From Streptomyces sp. NBC_00224 (GTDB taxonomy: Bacteria > Actinomycetota > Actinomycetes > Streptomycetales > Streptomycetaceae), in the NCBI RefSeq assembly GCF_041435195.1, contig NZ_CP108106.1, positions 5,743,501-5,807,500 of the forward strand: a stretch of DNA of 64,000 nt. The letters are read 5' to 3'. How positions within the stretch are numbered: position 1 is the stretch's first letter; every line of letters starts with the position of its first letter. The notes beneath the pieces are model-generated. The model worked only from the letters and a program-made list of their open reading frames with translations. It ran no database searches and was not told the DNA's origin. Made by a program: the position numbers and the translations under genes. This document shows, piece after piece, positions 17,343-25,415 of the stretch.

Positions 17343-17410
17343 GCACCTCCGCCGTCCCCGCCACCCCCGTCATCCCCGCCATCCCCGCAGACGTGTACAC
17401 GTACATCTGA
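17339..17410 (+). CDS. Possible 23-residue micro-protein coupled to the preceding gene
   Basis: A GTG at 17339 overlaps the preceding stop in a GTGA junction, the same coupling used elsewhere in this operon. It opens a 23-codon frame rich in Pro, Val, Ala and Ile that ends with ADVYTYI. The 24-nt gap to the next gene holds that gene's ribosome site. The short length means it could occur by chance. Confidence 0.35.
   Translation: MSTSAVPATPVIPAIPADVYTYI
17391..17402. promoter_or_regulatory. Perfect 12-bp palindrome ACGTGTACACGT
   Basis: Self-complementary sequence 32 bp upstream of the coiled-coil gene start, inside the possible micro-protein frame. It could be a dimeric regulator site. The regulator is unknown. 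Confidence 0.3.
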
Positions 17411-17433
17411 CGCACCCCGATCGGAGACACCGC

Positions 17434-19206
17434 ATGGCTGACGTCGACTACTCCCTGCACAGGAAGGTGCAGGAAGTCAGCGGCCTCGTCATCAGGCTCA
17501 GCGAGCAGGTGGGAGCCGTGGGCGGCCAGGTGGCCGCCGTCGACGCTAACCAGCAGCGGACCCGCACCGAACTCCAGGAGCTGCGCGACGAGTTCCGCGC
17601 CTTCGTCCAGCAGGCCCAGCTCACCGCGAACGTCCAGCGCGCGGAGACCCGCGTCGGCGCCATCCAGGACCAGGTCGACCACGAGTTCGGGCACCACAAG
17701 GTGGTGCGCCGCACCGCCGTCGGCATGCTCCAGGCGTTCGACGTGGGCCTGGTCTCCGAGGACACCGTGCGCGCGGTCAGCGAGCAGCTGATGATCCAGA
17801 CGCCCCGGTACTGGCTCGCCCCGGCCCTGGTCGCGCTGTCGGCCTGGTCGGCCGACGACCCGGGGCTCTGCGGGCGCGCCGTCGAGGAGGCGTTCCGCCG
17901 CTCCTCCCACCGCACCTCGCTCTTCTTCGCCCTGGTGCTGCGCCGCCAGAGCCGCCGGGACGAGTCGGTGCGCTGGCTGCGCCACTATCTGCTCGCCCAG
18001 GACCCGGCGCGGCTCGGCCGCGAGTTCGCGGTGATCCTGGAGTCCATCTCGCAGGGCGCGTTCGGCCCGGCGGGCCGGGAGCTGCTGCGCACCACGCTCG
18101 ACGGCTGGCGCGAGACGATGCTGAACGACGACGCGGCGCAGCGGGCCCAGATCACCCGCTGGCGCGCCGAGCTCGACTCGCTGCGCCCGGCCGCCCCGCA
18201 GGGCGAGTACCCGGTGCTCGCCCAGGTCTCCCCGCAGGGCCCGCAGCTGGCCGGCGTGCTGTCGTCGGCCCGCGTCCAGCGGGTGGCGCACGACAAGTAC
18301 CGGGCGCTCCTGGAGAGGGAGTTCACGACCTCGGACCGGATCGAGGACGCCGTCGACGACATCCTCGACCGGCTCGTCTCCGAGTACGACAACGAGGAGC
18401 TGCCGCTGCGGCGCGACCTCGCCTTCAACCACGCCGTCATCGACCACGGCGGCGACCTCACCGCGGCGAAGGGCTCCGTCGACACGGACTCGGCCGCGTA
18501 CGAGGAGACGCTGGACTATCTGACCGTGCAGACCACGGCCGCGCTCAGCCCGGAGGCCATCGGCACCTCCGTCGCCACCCAGCGGCTCGCGGTCGCCGCC
18601 TGCCGGGAGTGGTTCCGCCACGCCCACCAGCGGTTCTCGGCGGACTACCGGGGGGCCGTGCCGCAGGACGTGCAGGCCAGGTTCGGCGGTGCGTACCCGA
18701 TCGCCGGGCGCACCTTCCAGCTCCCGCCGTGGACCGGCTCGTACACCCAGCCGCTGCCGGGTCTGGAGCAGCAGCTCGGTGCGCACTGGGACACCCACGC
18801 GCGCTCGTTCCTCGCCTCTTTCGCCTATCCGCTGGCCCGCAAGGTGACCCCGCTGGCCCTGGTGCTGCTGGGGATCCTGGTGATCGGCTTCGGTATCAGC
18901 GCGGGCGTGACGCTCACGGTCATGGCGGTGACGGGCGCCGTCTGGGGCCTGGTGATCAACCAGGGCCTGAGCGCCGCCCGCAAGGTCGAGAACGCCGCGA
19001 AGACCCTGCTCGACCAGTCCAGGCTCGACGCGGTGCACCAACTGCGCGCCGGATCAGCGGAGTTGACCGACTGGTACGAGTCCTACCGCGCCGCCGACGC
19101 CATGGAACCGCAGCTGCGCGAACTGATCGACTCACTGGGGGCCGCCCAGGACGGCGCCTCCCCCTTCGACGGCCGTACCGTCCGCAAGGAAGGCAGCAAC
19201 GCATGA
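17434..19206 (+). CDS. Uncharacterised protein with N-terminal coiled coil and C-terminal membrane hairpin
   Basis: 590 residues, not recognised. Residues about 5-75 are predicted coiled coil with heptad spacing (VQEVSGLVIRLSEQVGAVGG, ELQELRDEFRAFVQQAQ). A large helical, charged middle region follows. Residues about 470-515 hold two closely spaced hydrophobic segments (LALVLLGILVIGFGISAGV and LTVMAVTGAVWGLVI), then a cytosolic helical tail. The shape suggests a membrane-anchored scaffold or pore with a large soluble sensor part. ATG 17434 follows GGAGACACC. It overlaps the next small gene by 4 nt and sits in the AAA operon, so it may be the ATPase's substrate or membrane effector (inference). 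Confidence 0.7.
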   Translation: MADVDYSLHRKVQEVSGLVIRLSEQVGAVGGQVAAVDANQQRTRTELQELRDEFRAFVQQAQLTANVQRAETRVGAIQDQVDHEFGHHKVVRRTAVGMLQAFDVGLVSEDTVRAVSEQLMIQTPRYWLAPALVALSAWSADDPGLCGRAVEEAFRRSSHRTSLFFALVLRRQSRRDESVRWLRHYLLAQDPARLGREFAVILESISQGAFGPAGRELLRTTLDGWRETMLNDDAAQRAQITRWRAELDSLRPAAPQGEYPVLAQVSPQGPQLAGVLSSARVQRVAHDKYRALLEREFTTSDRIEDAVDDILDRLVSEYDNEELPLRRDLAFNHAVIDHGGDLTAAKGSVDTDSAAYEETLDYLTVQTTAALSPEAIGTSVATQRLAVAACREWFRHAHQRFSADYRGAVPQDVQARFGGAYPIAGRTFQLPPWTGSYTQPLPGLEQQLGAHWDTHARSFLASFAYPLARKVTPLALVLLGILVIGFGISAGVTLTVMAVTGAVWGLVINQGLSAARKVENAAKTLLDQSRLDAVHQLRAGSAELTDWYESYRAADAMEPQLRELIDSLGAAQDGASPFDGRTVRKEGSNA

Positions 19207-19391
19207 CCGTCCCCCACCAGCCCCCGCCGCCGGACCGCCCCGCGCCCTCGCCGTGGGCGGCCACCGCCGCCAAACCCGGCGAGCGCGTCACCACCCGGCT
19301 GCGCCGGATCGTCGACGGCCTGCCCGACTGGTCCCCGCTGCCGCCGGGCGAGACCCTGGTGCGCCGCCCGCGCGACCCCTCGGGGCTGTGA
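19203..19391 (+). CDS. Small uncharacterised proline-rich protein (62 residues)
   Basis: Begins with ATGA overlap after the coiled-coil gene and ends with GTGA overlap into the next gene, so it lies inside a chain of coupled genes and is probably translated. The N-terminus is Pro-rich (PHQPPPPDRPAPSP). A basic helix follows (ERVTTRLRRIVDGL), then a Trp/Pro tail. There is no signal peptide. Function unknown; the tight coupling suggests a subunit made in fixed ratio with its neighbours. Confidence 0.6.
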   Translation: MTVPHQPPPPDRPAPSPWAATAAKPGERVTTRLRRIVDGLPDWSPLPPGETLVRRPRDPSGL

Positions 19392-19945
19392 GCGCGATGT
19401 GGGGGCACGGCGGCAACTACCAGACGTGGGCGGACCATCTGGCCCGCTGGTCGCGCGGCGAGCAGACCGACGGGCGCGCGCTGCCCGCGCTCACCCGGGG
19501 CGACTACCACCAGGACACCTGGGTGCGGCTCACCGACCAGCTCACCCGGGCGCTCGGTACCCGGATGCAGGGCTGGGCGGACGATCTCACCCGGGCGCTC
19601 AACGCGGAGCAGGACGAGTTCGCGGCCGCCCGCGCGCTCGTCCAGGCCCGGTCCGGGCTGCACGCGGTGCGCGCCCTGGCCGGGCACCCCTCGCTCACGC
19701 CCGAGCTGCGCACCCGGCTGCTCAAGCTCGTCGACGGCCAGATCGCCGACCTCCAGCGGCAGTTGGAGACCCAGCTCGACCGCCTCGCGCGCACCGGCGC
19801 CGACCCGCGCTGGATCGAGGGCAGACGTCGCACCCTGCGCGACAACCCGCTGACGGGCGGCGCCGCGCCCGGCGCCACCGAGGGCCCGCAGCCGTGGGCG
19901 TACGACCCCACGGCGCCGCCGCGCCGCCGCATCGTCACGGACTGA
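19388..19945 (+). CDS. Uncharacterised helical protein of the AAA operon
   Basis: 185 residues, not recognised. GTG 19388 overlaps the preceding stop (GTGA); ATG 19397 is an alternative. The protein is largely alpha-helical: TWVRLTDQLTRALGTRMQGW, DDLTRALNAEQDEFAAARAL and TRLLKLVDGQIADLQRQLET look amphipathic and could form a helical bundle or coiled coil. The C-terminal 45 residues are Pro/Arg-rich and disordered. No membrane segment. It lies between the membrane coiled-coil protein and the AAA ATPase, so it may be an adaptor between them (inference). Confidence 0.65.
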   Translation: MSAMWGHGGNYQTWADHLARWSRGEQTDGRALPALTRGDYHQDTWVRLTDQLTRALGTRMQGWADDLTRALNAEQDEFAAARALVQARSGLHAVRALAGHPSLTPELRTRLLKLVDGQIADLQRQLETQLDRLARTGADPRWIEGRRRTLRDNPLTGGAAPGATEGPQPWAYDPTAPPRRRIVTD

Positions 19946-20001
19946 GCAGGCCGGACGCCCGCCTCCCGTAACCGAGCAGGACCGGACGCCCGCCTCCCGT
20001 A
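19944..20001 (+). repeat. Direct duplication of about 27 bp upstream of the AAA ATPase gene
   Basis: Two copies of GAGCAGG(A)CCGGACGCCCGC plus CTCCCGTA, spaced 30 bp, fill the gap between the stop codon at 19945 and the AAA gene. They are followed by alternating TACGTACGTACG. The copies differ by one inserted A. A recent duplication is the simplest reading. Confidence 0.8.
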
Positions 20002-20041
20002 TACGTACGTACGCCACCGACCGGACCGGAGAAGTCCCCGC

Positions 20042-21607
20042 ATGCCCAACTACGCCGAAAGCCATCACGACCTCGACAGCTACATCTCCGCCCGGGTGCC
20101 GGTCATCGGGATGCGCACCATCGAGCAGCAGCGGGCGCTGCGGCTGGTGCGGGAGGTGGCGACGCACCCCAGGCGCAGCAGCATGCCGTTCTGGATCTAC
20201 ACCCGGGCCACCGGGCTGCGGGACCTGCGCACCAACGCGCCGCTCCAGGAGGACCGTTCACTCACCGGGGCGATGGAGTACGCGGCGTCCCAGTTCGCCG
20301 CCCGCCCCAACGCCACGCTGGTCCTGGTCGACCCGGACGACCTGGAGGGCGACACCCCGCTGACCCGGCACATCGCCGAGGTCGCCCGGCTCGCGGGCAA
20401 CAACTCCGGCTCGATCATCCTGCTCACCGACACCCCCGTCTGGAGCGGACTCCAGCGGCTCGGCATGAGCCTCCAGCTCGACCTGCCGGACGCGGACGAG
20501 ATGTACGGAGTCCTCGCGGGCTTCCTCACCGACCACCAGGGGATCATCCCGATCGCCTGGAACGAGGACGACGCCCGCCGGGCCGCCGAGACGCTGCTCG
20601 GGGTCACCGAGGCCGAGGCGGTCAACCTGATGGCGACCGTCGCCGCCAAGGGCTCGGTCGACACGGACGACGTACCCGCCCTCGCCCAGTCCAAGGACCG
20701 CATCTTCAGCGATCTGACGGGCCTGGTGAAGGTCCAGCTCAAGGACGCCGACTACACCGTCGGCGGGCTCTCCAACCTCCGCGACTGGCTGCGGCGCAAG
20801 AACCAGCTGATGCAGGCGGACCTGCGCCACACCGAGATCCGGCCGCCGCGCGGGGTGCTGCTCGTCGGCGTCCCCGGCTGCGGCAAGTCGCTCTCCGCCA
20901 AGGCCATCGCCGCCGAGTGGAAACTGCCGCTCTACCGGCTCGACATGGGCGCCATCCACGGCAAGTACCTCGGCGAGTCCGAGGGCCGCTTCCGGGAGGC
21001 CCTGGAGACCGCCGACCGGGTGGCCCCGTGCGTGCTGTGGATCGACGAGATCGAGAAGGGCCTGGCGGGCCGGGACGACGGCACGGGCGTGCCGCAGCGG
21101 ATCATCGGGCAGTTCCTGTTCTGGCTCCAGGAGTCCCGCTCGCGCGCCTTCGTGGTCGCCACCGCCAACGACGTGCGCAGCCTGCCGCCCGAGCTGCTGC
21201 GCAAGGGCCGCTTCGACGAATTGTTCTTCGTGGACCTGCCGGACGCGCAGGACCGCAAGGAGATCATCCAGCTCTACTACCGCCGCTATGTGAAGGCCGA
21301 GCCCGACCCCGACCAGCTGGCCCGCCTGATCGACCTCTCCGAGGGCTTCGCGGGCTCCGACATCGAGGGCGCGCTGCACGACGTGGGCGCGGAGGTCTAC
21401 CTGGGCGGCGGCGCGGAGGCCCTGCGCCCGTCCTTCGTGATGGACACCTTCGCCAACACCATCCCGCTGAGCAGGAACAACCCCGAGCAGATCGAGGAGA
21501 TCCGGGCGTGGGGCCGCGAACGCGCGGTGGCAGCGGGCCGCTCGACGGCGACGGCCACGCAGGGGGTGCCCGGGCCGGCTCGGCGGATCGTGTTCATGGA
21601 GGACTGA
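20042..21607 (+). CDS. AAA+ ATPase, Ycf46/FtsH-like
   Basis: 521 residues. The N-terminal 250 residues form a Rossmann-like degenerate domain, including ATLVLVDPDDLEGDTPLTRH and SGSIILLTDTPVW, as in Ycf46-type ATPases. The AAA module follows: Walker A GVPGCGKS (276-283), pore-type segment GKYLGESEGRF, Walker B CVLWIDEIEK (D335, E336), sensor 1 VVATANDV, arginine finger region LLRKGRFDELFF, and a C-terminal lid GFAGSDIEGALHDVGAEVY. It should be an ATP-driven remodelling hexamer without its own protease domain. As last gene of the operon it probably acts on the membrane coiled-coil protein or the adaptor proteins upstream. ATG 20042 follows GGAGAAG. Confidence 0.88.
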   Translation: MPNYAESHHDLDSYISARVPVIGMRTIEQQRALRLVREVATHPRRSSMPFWIYTRATGLRDLRTNAPLQEDRSLTGAMEYAASQFAARPNATLVLVDPDDLEGDTPLTRHIAEVARLAGNNSGSIILLTDTPVWSGLQRLGMSLQLDLPDADEMYGVLAGFLTDHQGIIPIAWNEDDARRAAETLLGVTEAEAVNLMATVAAKGSVDTDDVPALAQSKDRIFSDLTGLVKVQLKDADYTVGGLSNLRDWLRRKNQLMQADLRHTEIRPPRGVLLVGVPGCGKSLSAKAIAAEWKLPLYRLDMGAIHGKYLGESEGRFREALETADRVAPCVLWIDEIEKGLAGRDDGTGVPQRIIGQFLFWLQESRSRAFVVATANDVRSLPPELLRKGRFDELFFVDLPDAQDRKEIIQLYYRRYVKAEPDPDQLARLIDLSEGFAGSDIEGALHDVGAEVYLGGGAEALRPSFVMDTFANTIPLSRNNPEQIEEIRAWGRERAVAAGRSTATATQGVPGPARRIVFMED

Positions 21608-21623
21608 CCGTGTTCGGGCGGGT

Positions 21624-22184
21624 CTAGTCCCGGTGGTCCAGCGTCAGCAGCATCGCGTGGAACAGGGGAGCGTTCTCAAGGCGGGGCCGGAGGTCGCCGA
21701 GGGTGCGCCAGCCCCAGCTTTCGTACAGCGCACGGACCTTGGGATGGGTCTGGTCGACGAGTAGGGTGGCGCGTTCCTCGGGGCGTGGGGACAGCAGTGC
21801 GTCGTGCAGCCGGCGGCTGATGCCGGTCTTGCGCCACGGCTCGCGGACCATGAGTTCGGACAGGGCGTAGGTGCGGGAGCCGGTCTCGGCGGTGACGTCG
21901 GCGGGCACCTCGGTGATCAGGCCACCCCACCAGCGGGCGTCCTCGGGCAGCGGGGCGCCGTAGGCGTAGCCGACGGCCCGGCCGTCGCTGCCGTAGCCGA
22001 CGACGCAGCTCCAGCCGGGCCTCGCCGCCCAGCCGTCCAGTCCCTGGGCGAAGCGTTCCACGGTGGCGAACGGGTCGTTCTCGGCGGCCTGTTCGTAGAC
22101 CTCGGCGTAGACCTCCAAGAGCAGCGGGCGCAGTTCGGCGGCGTGGCGGCGGTCGTGTAGGCGTATGTCGATCCCGCTGGTCAC
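21624..22184 (-). CDS. GNAT-family N-acetyltransferase
   Basis: 186 residues with the acetyl-CoA fold. The central strand-plus-loop reads TYALSELMVREPWRKTGISRRLHDALL, equivalent to the V-x-x-x-x-R/Q-x-x-G-x-G/A motif though with KTGI, and the late strand contains KVRALYESWGWR. The substrate cannot be told. GTG 22184 follows TAGGAGAACC. It ends 16 nt after the AAA gene in convergent orientation and begins the leftward accessory block of three more minus-strand genes, from which it is separated by 65 bp. Confidence 0.85.
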   Translation of the reverse strand: MTSGIDIRLHDRRHAAELRPLLLEVYAEVYEQAAENDPFATVERFAQGLDGWAARPGWSCVVGYGSDGRAVGYAYGAPLPEDARWWGGLITEVPADVTAETGSRTYALSELMVREPWRKTGISRRLHDALLSPRPEERATLLVDQTHPKVRALYESWGWRTLGDLRPRLENAPLFHAMLLTLDHRD

Positions 22185-22249
22185 AGGTGTGGTTCTCCTA
22201 GGTCGTCAGGGTGCGGCGCAGGGTGGCGAGCCAGCCCACCCGCCACGCG

Positions 22250-23356
22250 CTAGCGGTCGACCAGCTCGGTGAGCAGGTCGACGTTCGCCTTCACGTCGTG
22301 GCCGAGGGTGATCGCGTGCCGGGGCAGCCTGCCCAGGGCCTGGGTGAGGGACGCGCGCCGGACGCGGCTGGTACCCGCCTCGGGCGGGGTGAGGCTGAAG
22401 ACGTCTGGGTAGCGGTCCTCGGTGCGGGCATTGAAGTAGTCGTTGTCGGCCACCACGCGTGTTGCGCTCTCGATGCGGGGGATGGCGGCCGGGTCGATGG
22501 ACGGGAACAGAAGCCTGGCTGCCCTGCCCTCGGTGGCCAGGGTGAGGTCGAGCCAGGTGACGAGCTGGGACGGGGCGAACTGGGCCTTCAACTCCTTGCC
22601 CGAGCCGCTGAACAGGGGCAGTCGGCGTCCTTCGGTGAGCGCTTTGGTCACGGCCTGGGCCTGGGTGGGGTGCAGGTGCTCACCCCGGAGGGTGCGTTCG
22701 CGGACGCCGTCGTACAGGCCGAGGGCGTCCAGGAGGCCGAGGCCGACGGCGGCGGCTGCGGGCCATGGCAGGACGTCTACACCACGTCCCGCACTCGGGC
22801 GGACGAACACCCGGTCATTGGCCAGCAGCTGCCACCCGGATCGAGCCAGCAGGAGGGCAGTGGTGGTCTTGCCCGACCCCTTCCCGCCGAGGGCCATGAC
22901 GGTCAGGCCGTCCTTGACGACGGCCGAGGCGTGCAGGATCGTCCAGCCGTCGCCCAGGAGCTCGGAACGCAGGACTTCGCGTGCGAAGCGGGCGGCGGCC
23001 AGCGCGAGGGGCAGTTCATCGTGGCCGGCGATCCGCAGGTGGCCGGGTTCGTACCGGTAGGCCAGATTGTCAGCGGGCTGGATGGCGGTCGCGGTGGGCC
23101 CGTCGGCGGCGTACAGCATCGGCGAGTTCGCGTAGACGACCTCCTCGTGGGCGTAACCGGCCACCTGCCGGGCGATCTTGGCGGTCTCGGCCGGGGCGAC
23201 GTCGGCGGCCACGACCGGACCGGGGAACGGCGCCGAGGCGGCGCCCGCGTTCCACCAGGGGCCGAAGTAGCTCAGTGCCCAGTCGGTGACCGATGTGGTG
23301 TTGCTGGTGACGGTCACCTGGCGGCCGGCGCTGGTGATGCGGGTTGCGTGGTTCAC
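22250..23356 (-). CDS. HPr-kinase-like ATP-binding protein
   Basis: 368 residues. The C-terminal half has the HprK-type P-loop MALGGKGSGKTTTALLLA, preceded by a strand WTILHASAVVKDG typical of HPr-kinase homologues outside the phosphotransferase system, and followed by LLANDRVFV. The N-terminal half is an uncharacterised domain. Such standalone homologues occur in peptide natural-product clusters; PadeK of the paeninodin lasso peptide pathway phosphorylates the precursor. No PTS genes are nearby, so a role in classical carbon catabolite control is unlikely. It overlaps the dehydrogenase-like gene by 4 nt, and its stop is 65 bp before the GNAT gene. Confidence 0.78.
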   Translation of the reverse strand: MNHATRITSAGRQVTVTSNTTSVTDWALSYFGPWWNAGAASAPFPGPVVAADVAPAETAKIARQVAGYAHEEVVYANSPMLYAADGPTATAIQPADNLAYRYEPGHLRIAGHDELPLALAAARFAREVLRSELLGDGWTILHASAVVKDGLTVMALGGKGSGKTTTALLLARSGWQLLANDRVFVRPSAGRGVDVLPWPAAAAVGLGLLDALGLYDGVRERTLRGEHLHPTQAQAVTKALTEGRRLPLFSGSGKELKAQFAPSQLVTWLDLTLATEGRAARLLFPSIDPAAIPRIESATRVVADNDYFNARTEDRYPDVFSLTPPEAGTSRVRRASLTQALGRLPRHAITLGHDVKANVDLLTELVDR

Positions 23357-24270
23357 GGGGTGGCCCCTTCTTCAACGTGGTGCTCGACCAGGCGGTAGGC
23401 GGTACAGATCCTGTGTTCGGCGGAGGCCAGCAGCCGCCGCTCGACCGGGTCGAGGTCGGGCAGCGCCACCGTGGGGGCGCCACCCTTGAACCGCAACGGG
23501 GTTCCCAGGCAGGTGCCGTCGGGGTTGACGACGGACAACTCCACCACCGTGTCGGCCAGGCCTAGGGCGGCCCGCAAGGCGGCCAGGACGGCCCCGGCCG
23601 GTCCGGAACGGGCCCGGCCCAGGGACTGGTTGATGCGGCGCGGCCGGTCCATCAGTTCGTCGTGGACGGCCCGCAGGGGCACGGCGGCCCGGAGCCCGCC
23701 GACGCGGGTCGCGGATGCGCACACCACGGCGGCGTCCCCGTGCTCGCCGATCACCTGCCCCTGGACGGAGTCGACGGGGACGGCGAGGAGGCGGGCGAGG
23801 GCGAGTCGGTAGCGGGCGGTGTCGGTCGCCGATCCGACTCCGTACACCCGGGCCGCGCCGGACGCGTCGGTGAACAGCCGGGTCATCACGTCCACCGGGT
23901 TGGTTACCACCAGCACGGCACCGTCGTACCCGACGAGCTGGCGGCCGAGGGAGGCGATCACGGGGGCGTTGGCGTGCAGTCCGGCCATGCGGATGTCGTG
24001 GTCGGCGGTGTTGGTGAACTTCGCCCTCGGGCACACCACCACCGCTTCGCACGCCCGCAAGGCGGGCACGGTAGCGGTCTCCGCCCGTACGGAGGAGGCG
24101 ATGACCTCGCGCATGTCCTCCAGATCGGTGACCAGAGCGGTGGCGGAGCGTTCGCTCCCGGAGACGATCAGGAGACGGTCGCACCATCCCGCAGCGGTCA
24201 GCAGGGTGGCCACGGTGTGGCCGACGGCCCCGGCGCCGATGATCCCCACCGCGCCGATCCGGCCGGTCAC
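23353..24270 (-). CDS. Lactate/malate dehydrogenase-family protein
   Basis: 305 residues. The N-terminal Rossmann fold begins with GAVGIIGAGAVGHTVATLL (a G-x-G-x-x-G motif), followed by the NAD strand LLIVSGS and the family segment VLVVTNPVDVMTRLF. The catalytic His-containing loop reads VIGEHGDAAVVCAS. The middle and C-terminal parts are divergent: an acidic Asp usually follows the adenine-binding strand, but here the sequence is GSERSA, hinting at altered or NADP specificity. GTG 24270 overlaps the upstream gene by 4 nt. A 2-hydroxy/2-oxo acid substrate is expected from the family; in this cluster it may act on an amino- or peptide-derived acid (inference). Confidence 0.82.
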   Translation of the reverse strand: MTGRIGAVGIIGAGAVGHTVATLLTAAGWCDRLLIVSGSERSATALVTDLEDMREVIASSVRAETATVPALRACEAVVVCPRAKFTNTADHDIRMAGLHANAPVIASLGRQLVGYDGAVLVVTNPVDVMTRLFTDASGAARVYGVGSATDTARYRLALARLLAVPVDSVQGQVIGEHGDAAVVCASATRVGGLRAAVPLRAVHDELMDRPRRINQSLGRARSGPAGAVLAALRAALGLADTVVELSVVNPDGTCLGTPLRFKGGAPTVALPDLDPVERRLLASAEHRICTAYRLVEHHVEEGATP

Positions 24271-25415
24271 CGCCCGGCCGCCGTCCCGGCGTGCCCGAGG
24301 GCGAGCCGCCACACGGCCGCGCCGTCCGCCCGCCCCTCCAGCGCGGCCGAGGTGCGGTCGATCATCGTGGACACCGCCCCGGCCCGGTCGATGACCTGCC
24401 TTGCCTGGTCGGGCAGCGGCAGTCCGGCAGGGGCGGTCAGGTAGGTGGTCAGGATGTTGGCGGTGTCCATCAGCCACAGCACGACCAGTTGCCGCAGCCA
24501 AGCCGCCCTCGCCTCCCGTTCCATGCTCTGGCCGGCCGCGTCGGCGAACTGGCTGATCCCGCCGAGGACGGCCGCCGTCCCGGCGCCCTGATGCGGGGCG
24601 GCGAGCAGGCCGAGGACGAGGCGAGAGACGAGCTTTCCCAGGTCCATTTCCGGGTGCCCCAGCGACATGCCGGGGTCGAGGAACGCCGGGCGGCCGTCCG
24701 AGCCGTCGGGGAACACGGCGTGCTCGGGCTTCAGGTCGCCGTAGACCACGGCGGCGGGGGCGCCGGTCAGGCGGACCTTCCGAAGCCGGGCCACGACCTC
24801 GGCCAGCACCGGCGCCTGGTCACCGGTCAGCGTCAGGTAGGCGTGGCCGCTGATGCCGTTGAACTTCCGGGCGAACGTCGCGTGCACCGACCGTTCGGGG
24901 ATCGCGGCCGCCGTCACCAGCGCCATCACGTCCGCACGGTCCAGAGCGCCCAGCTCACCGGTCACGGTGGTGAGGAGTTCGGCGGTGCGGTCCGGTTCCT
25001 TCGCGATCAGATCGGCCAGCGTCGGCCCGACGACCGGCTTGGTGAACAGCACCCCGCGCGCGTATCCGGCGATCCTCGGCGCCCGCAGCCGGGCCGTGTG
25101 CAGGATCCCGTACTGGATCGTCTCCCGCTCCAGCAGACCTCCCGGCGTCGCACTGTAGGCGTCCTGCTTGGCCTTCACAGCCGCCCAGTTGCCCAGCGTG
25201 CCGCGCAGGACGGACACGAGCGAGGACCCGAGCAGGGACACCTTCGCGAACATGGGCCGGTCGTCCACGTCGAGTCGTCGGACGTACCCGGTAACGGACG
25301 GCACGTGCGGGCCCAGCCCAACCGTCGCTCCCGGCCACAGGGAGCGGGCCGCTTGCTCAATCCGGCCGCTGACATAGGCGAAGACGTCCGCCGGAACTGG
25401 GACGGGTGCGTTCAC
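24267..25415 (-). CDS. Aminoglycoside phosphotransferase-fold kinase-like protein
   Basis: 382 residues. The kinase-like core shows a P-loop/Lys strand RPMFAKVSLL, the catalytic loop AAVVYGDLKPEHAVF (D of the H/G-D-x-K-x-x-H type) and the metal-binding AFLDPGMSLGHPEMDLGKL. The C-terminal helices are typical of APH proteins. The substrate is unknown; homologues phosphorylate antibiotics, amino sugars or peptides. GTG 25415 is favoured over an upstream in-frame ATG because GAGGAG lies 6 nt before it, and because the stop of a possible 31-codon peptide overlaps it as GTGA. Confidence 0.8.
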   Translation of the reverse strand: MNAPVPVPADVFAYVSGRIEQAARSLWPGATVGLGPHVPSVTGYVRRLDVDDRPMFAKVSLLGSSLVSVLRGTLGNWAAVKAKQDAYSATPGGLLERETIQYGILHTARLRAPRIAGYARGVLFTKPVVGPTLADLIAKEPDRTAELLTTVTGELGALDRADVMALVTAAAIPERSVHATFARKFNGISGHAYLTLTGDQAPVLAEVVARLRKVRLTGAPAAVVYGDLKPEHAVFPDGSDGRPAFLDPGMSLGHPEMDLGKLVSRLVLGLLAAPHQGAGTAAVLGGISQFADAAGQSMEREARAAWLRQLVVLWLMDTANILTTYLTAPAGLPLPDQARQVIDRAGAVSTMIDRTSAALEGRADGAAVWRLALGHAGTAAGR

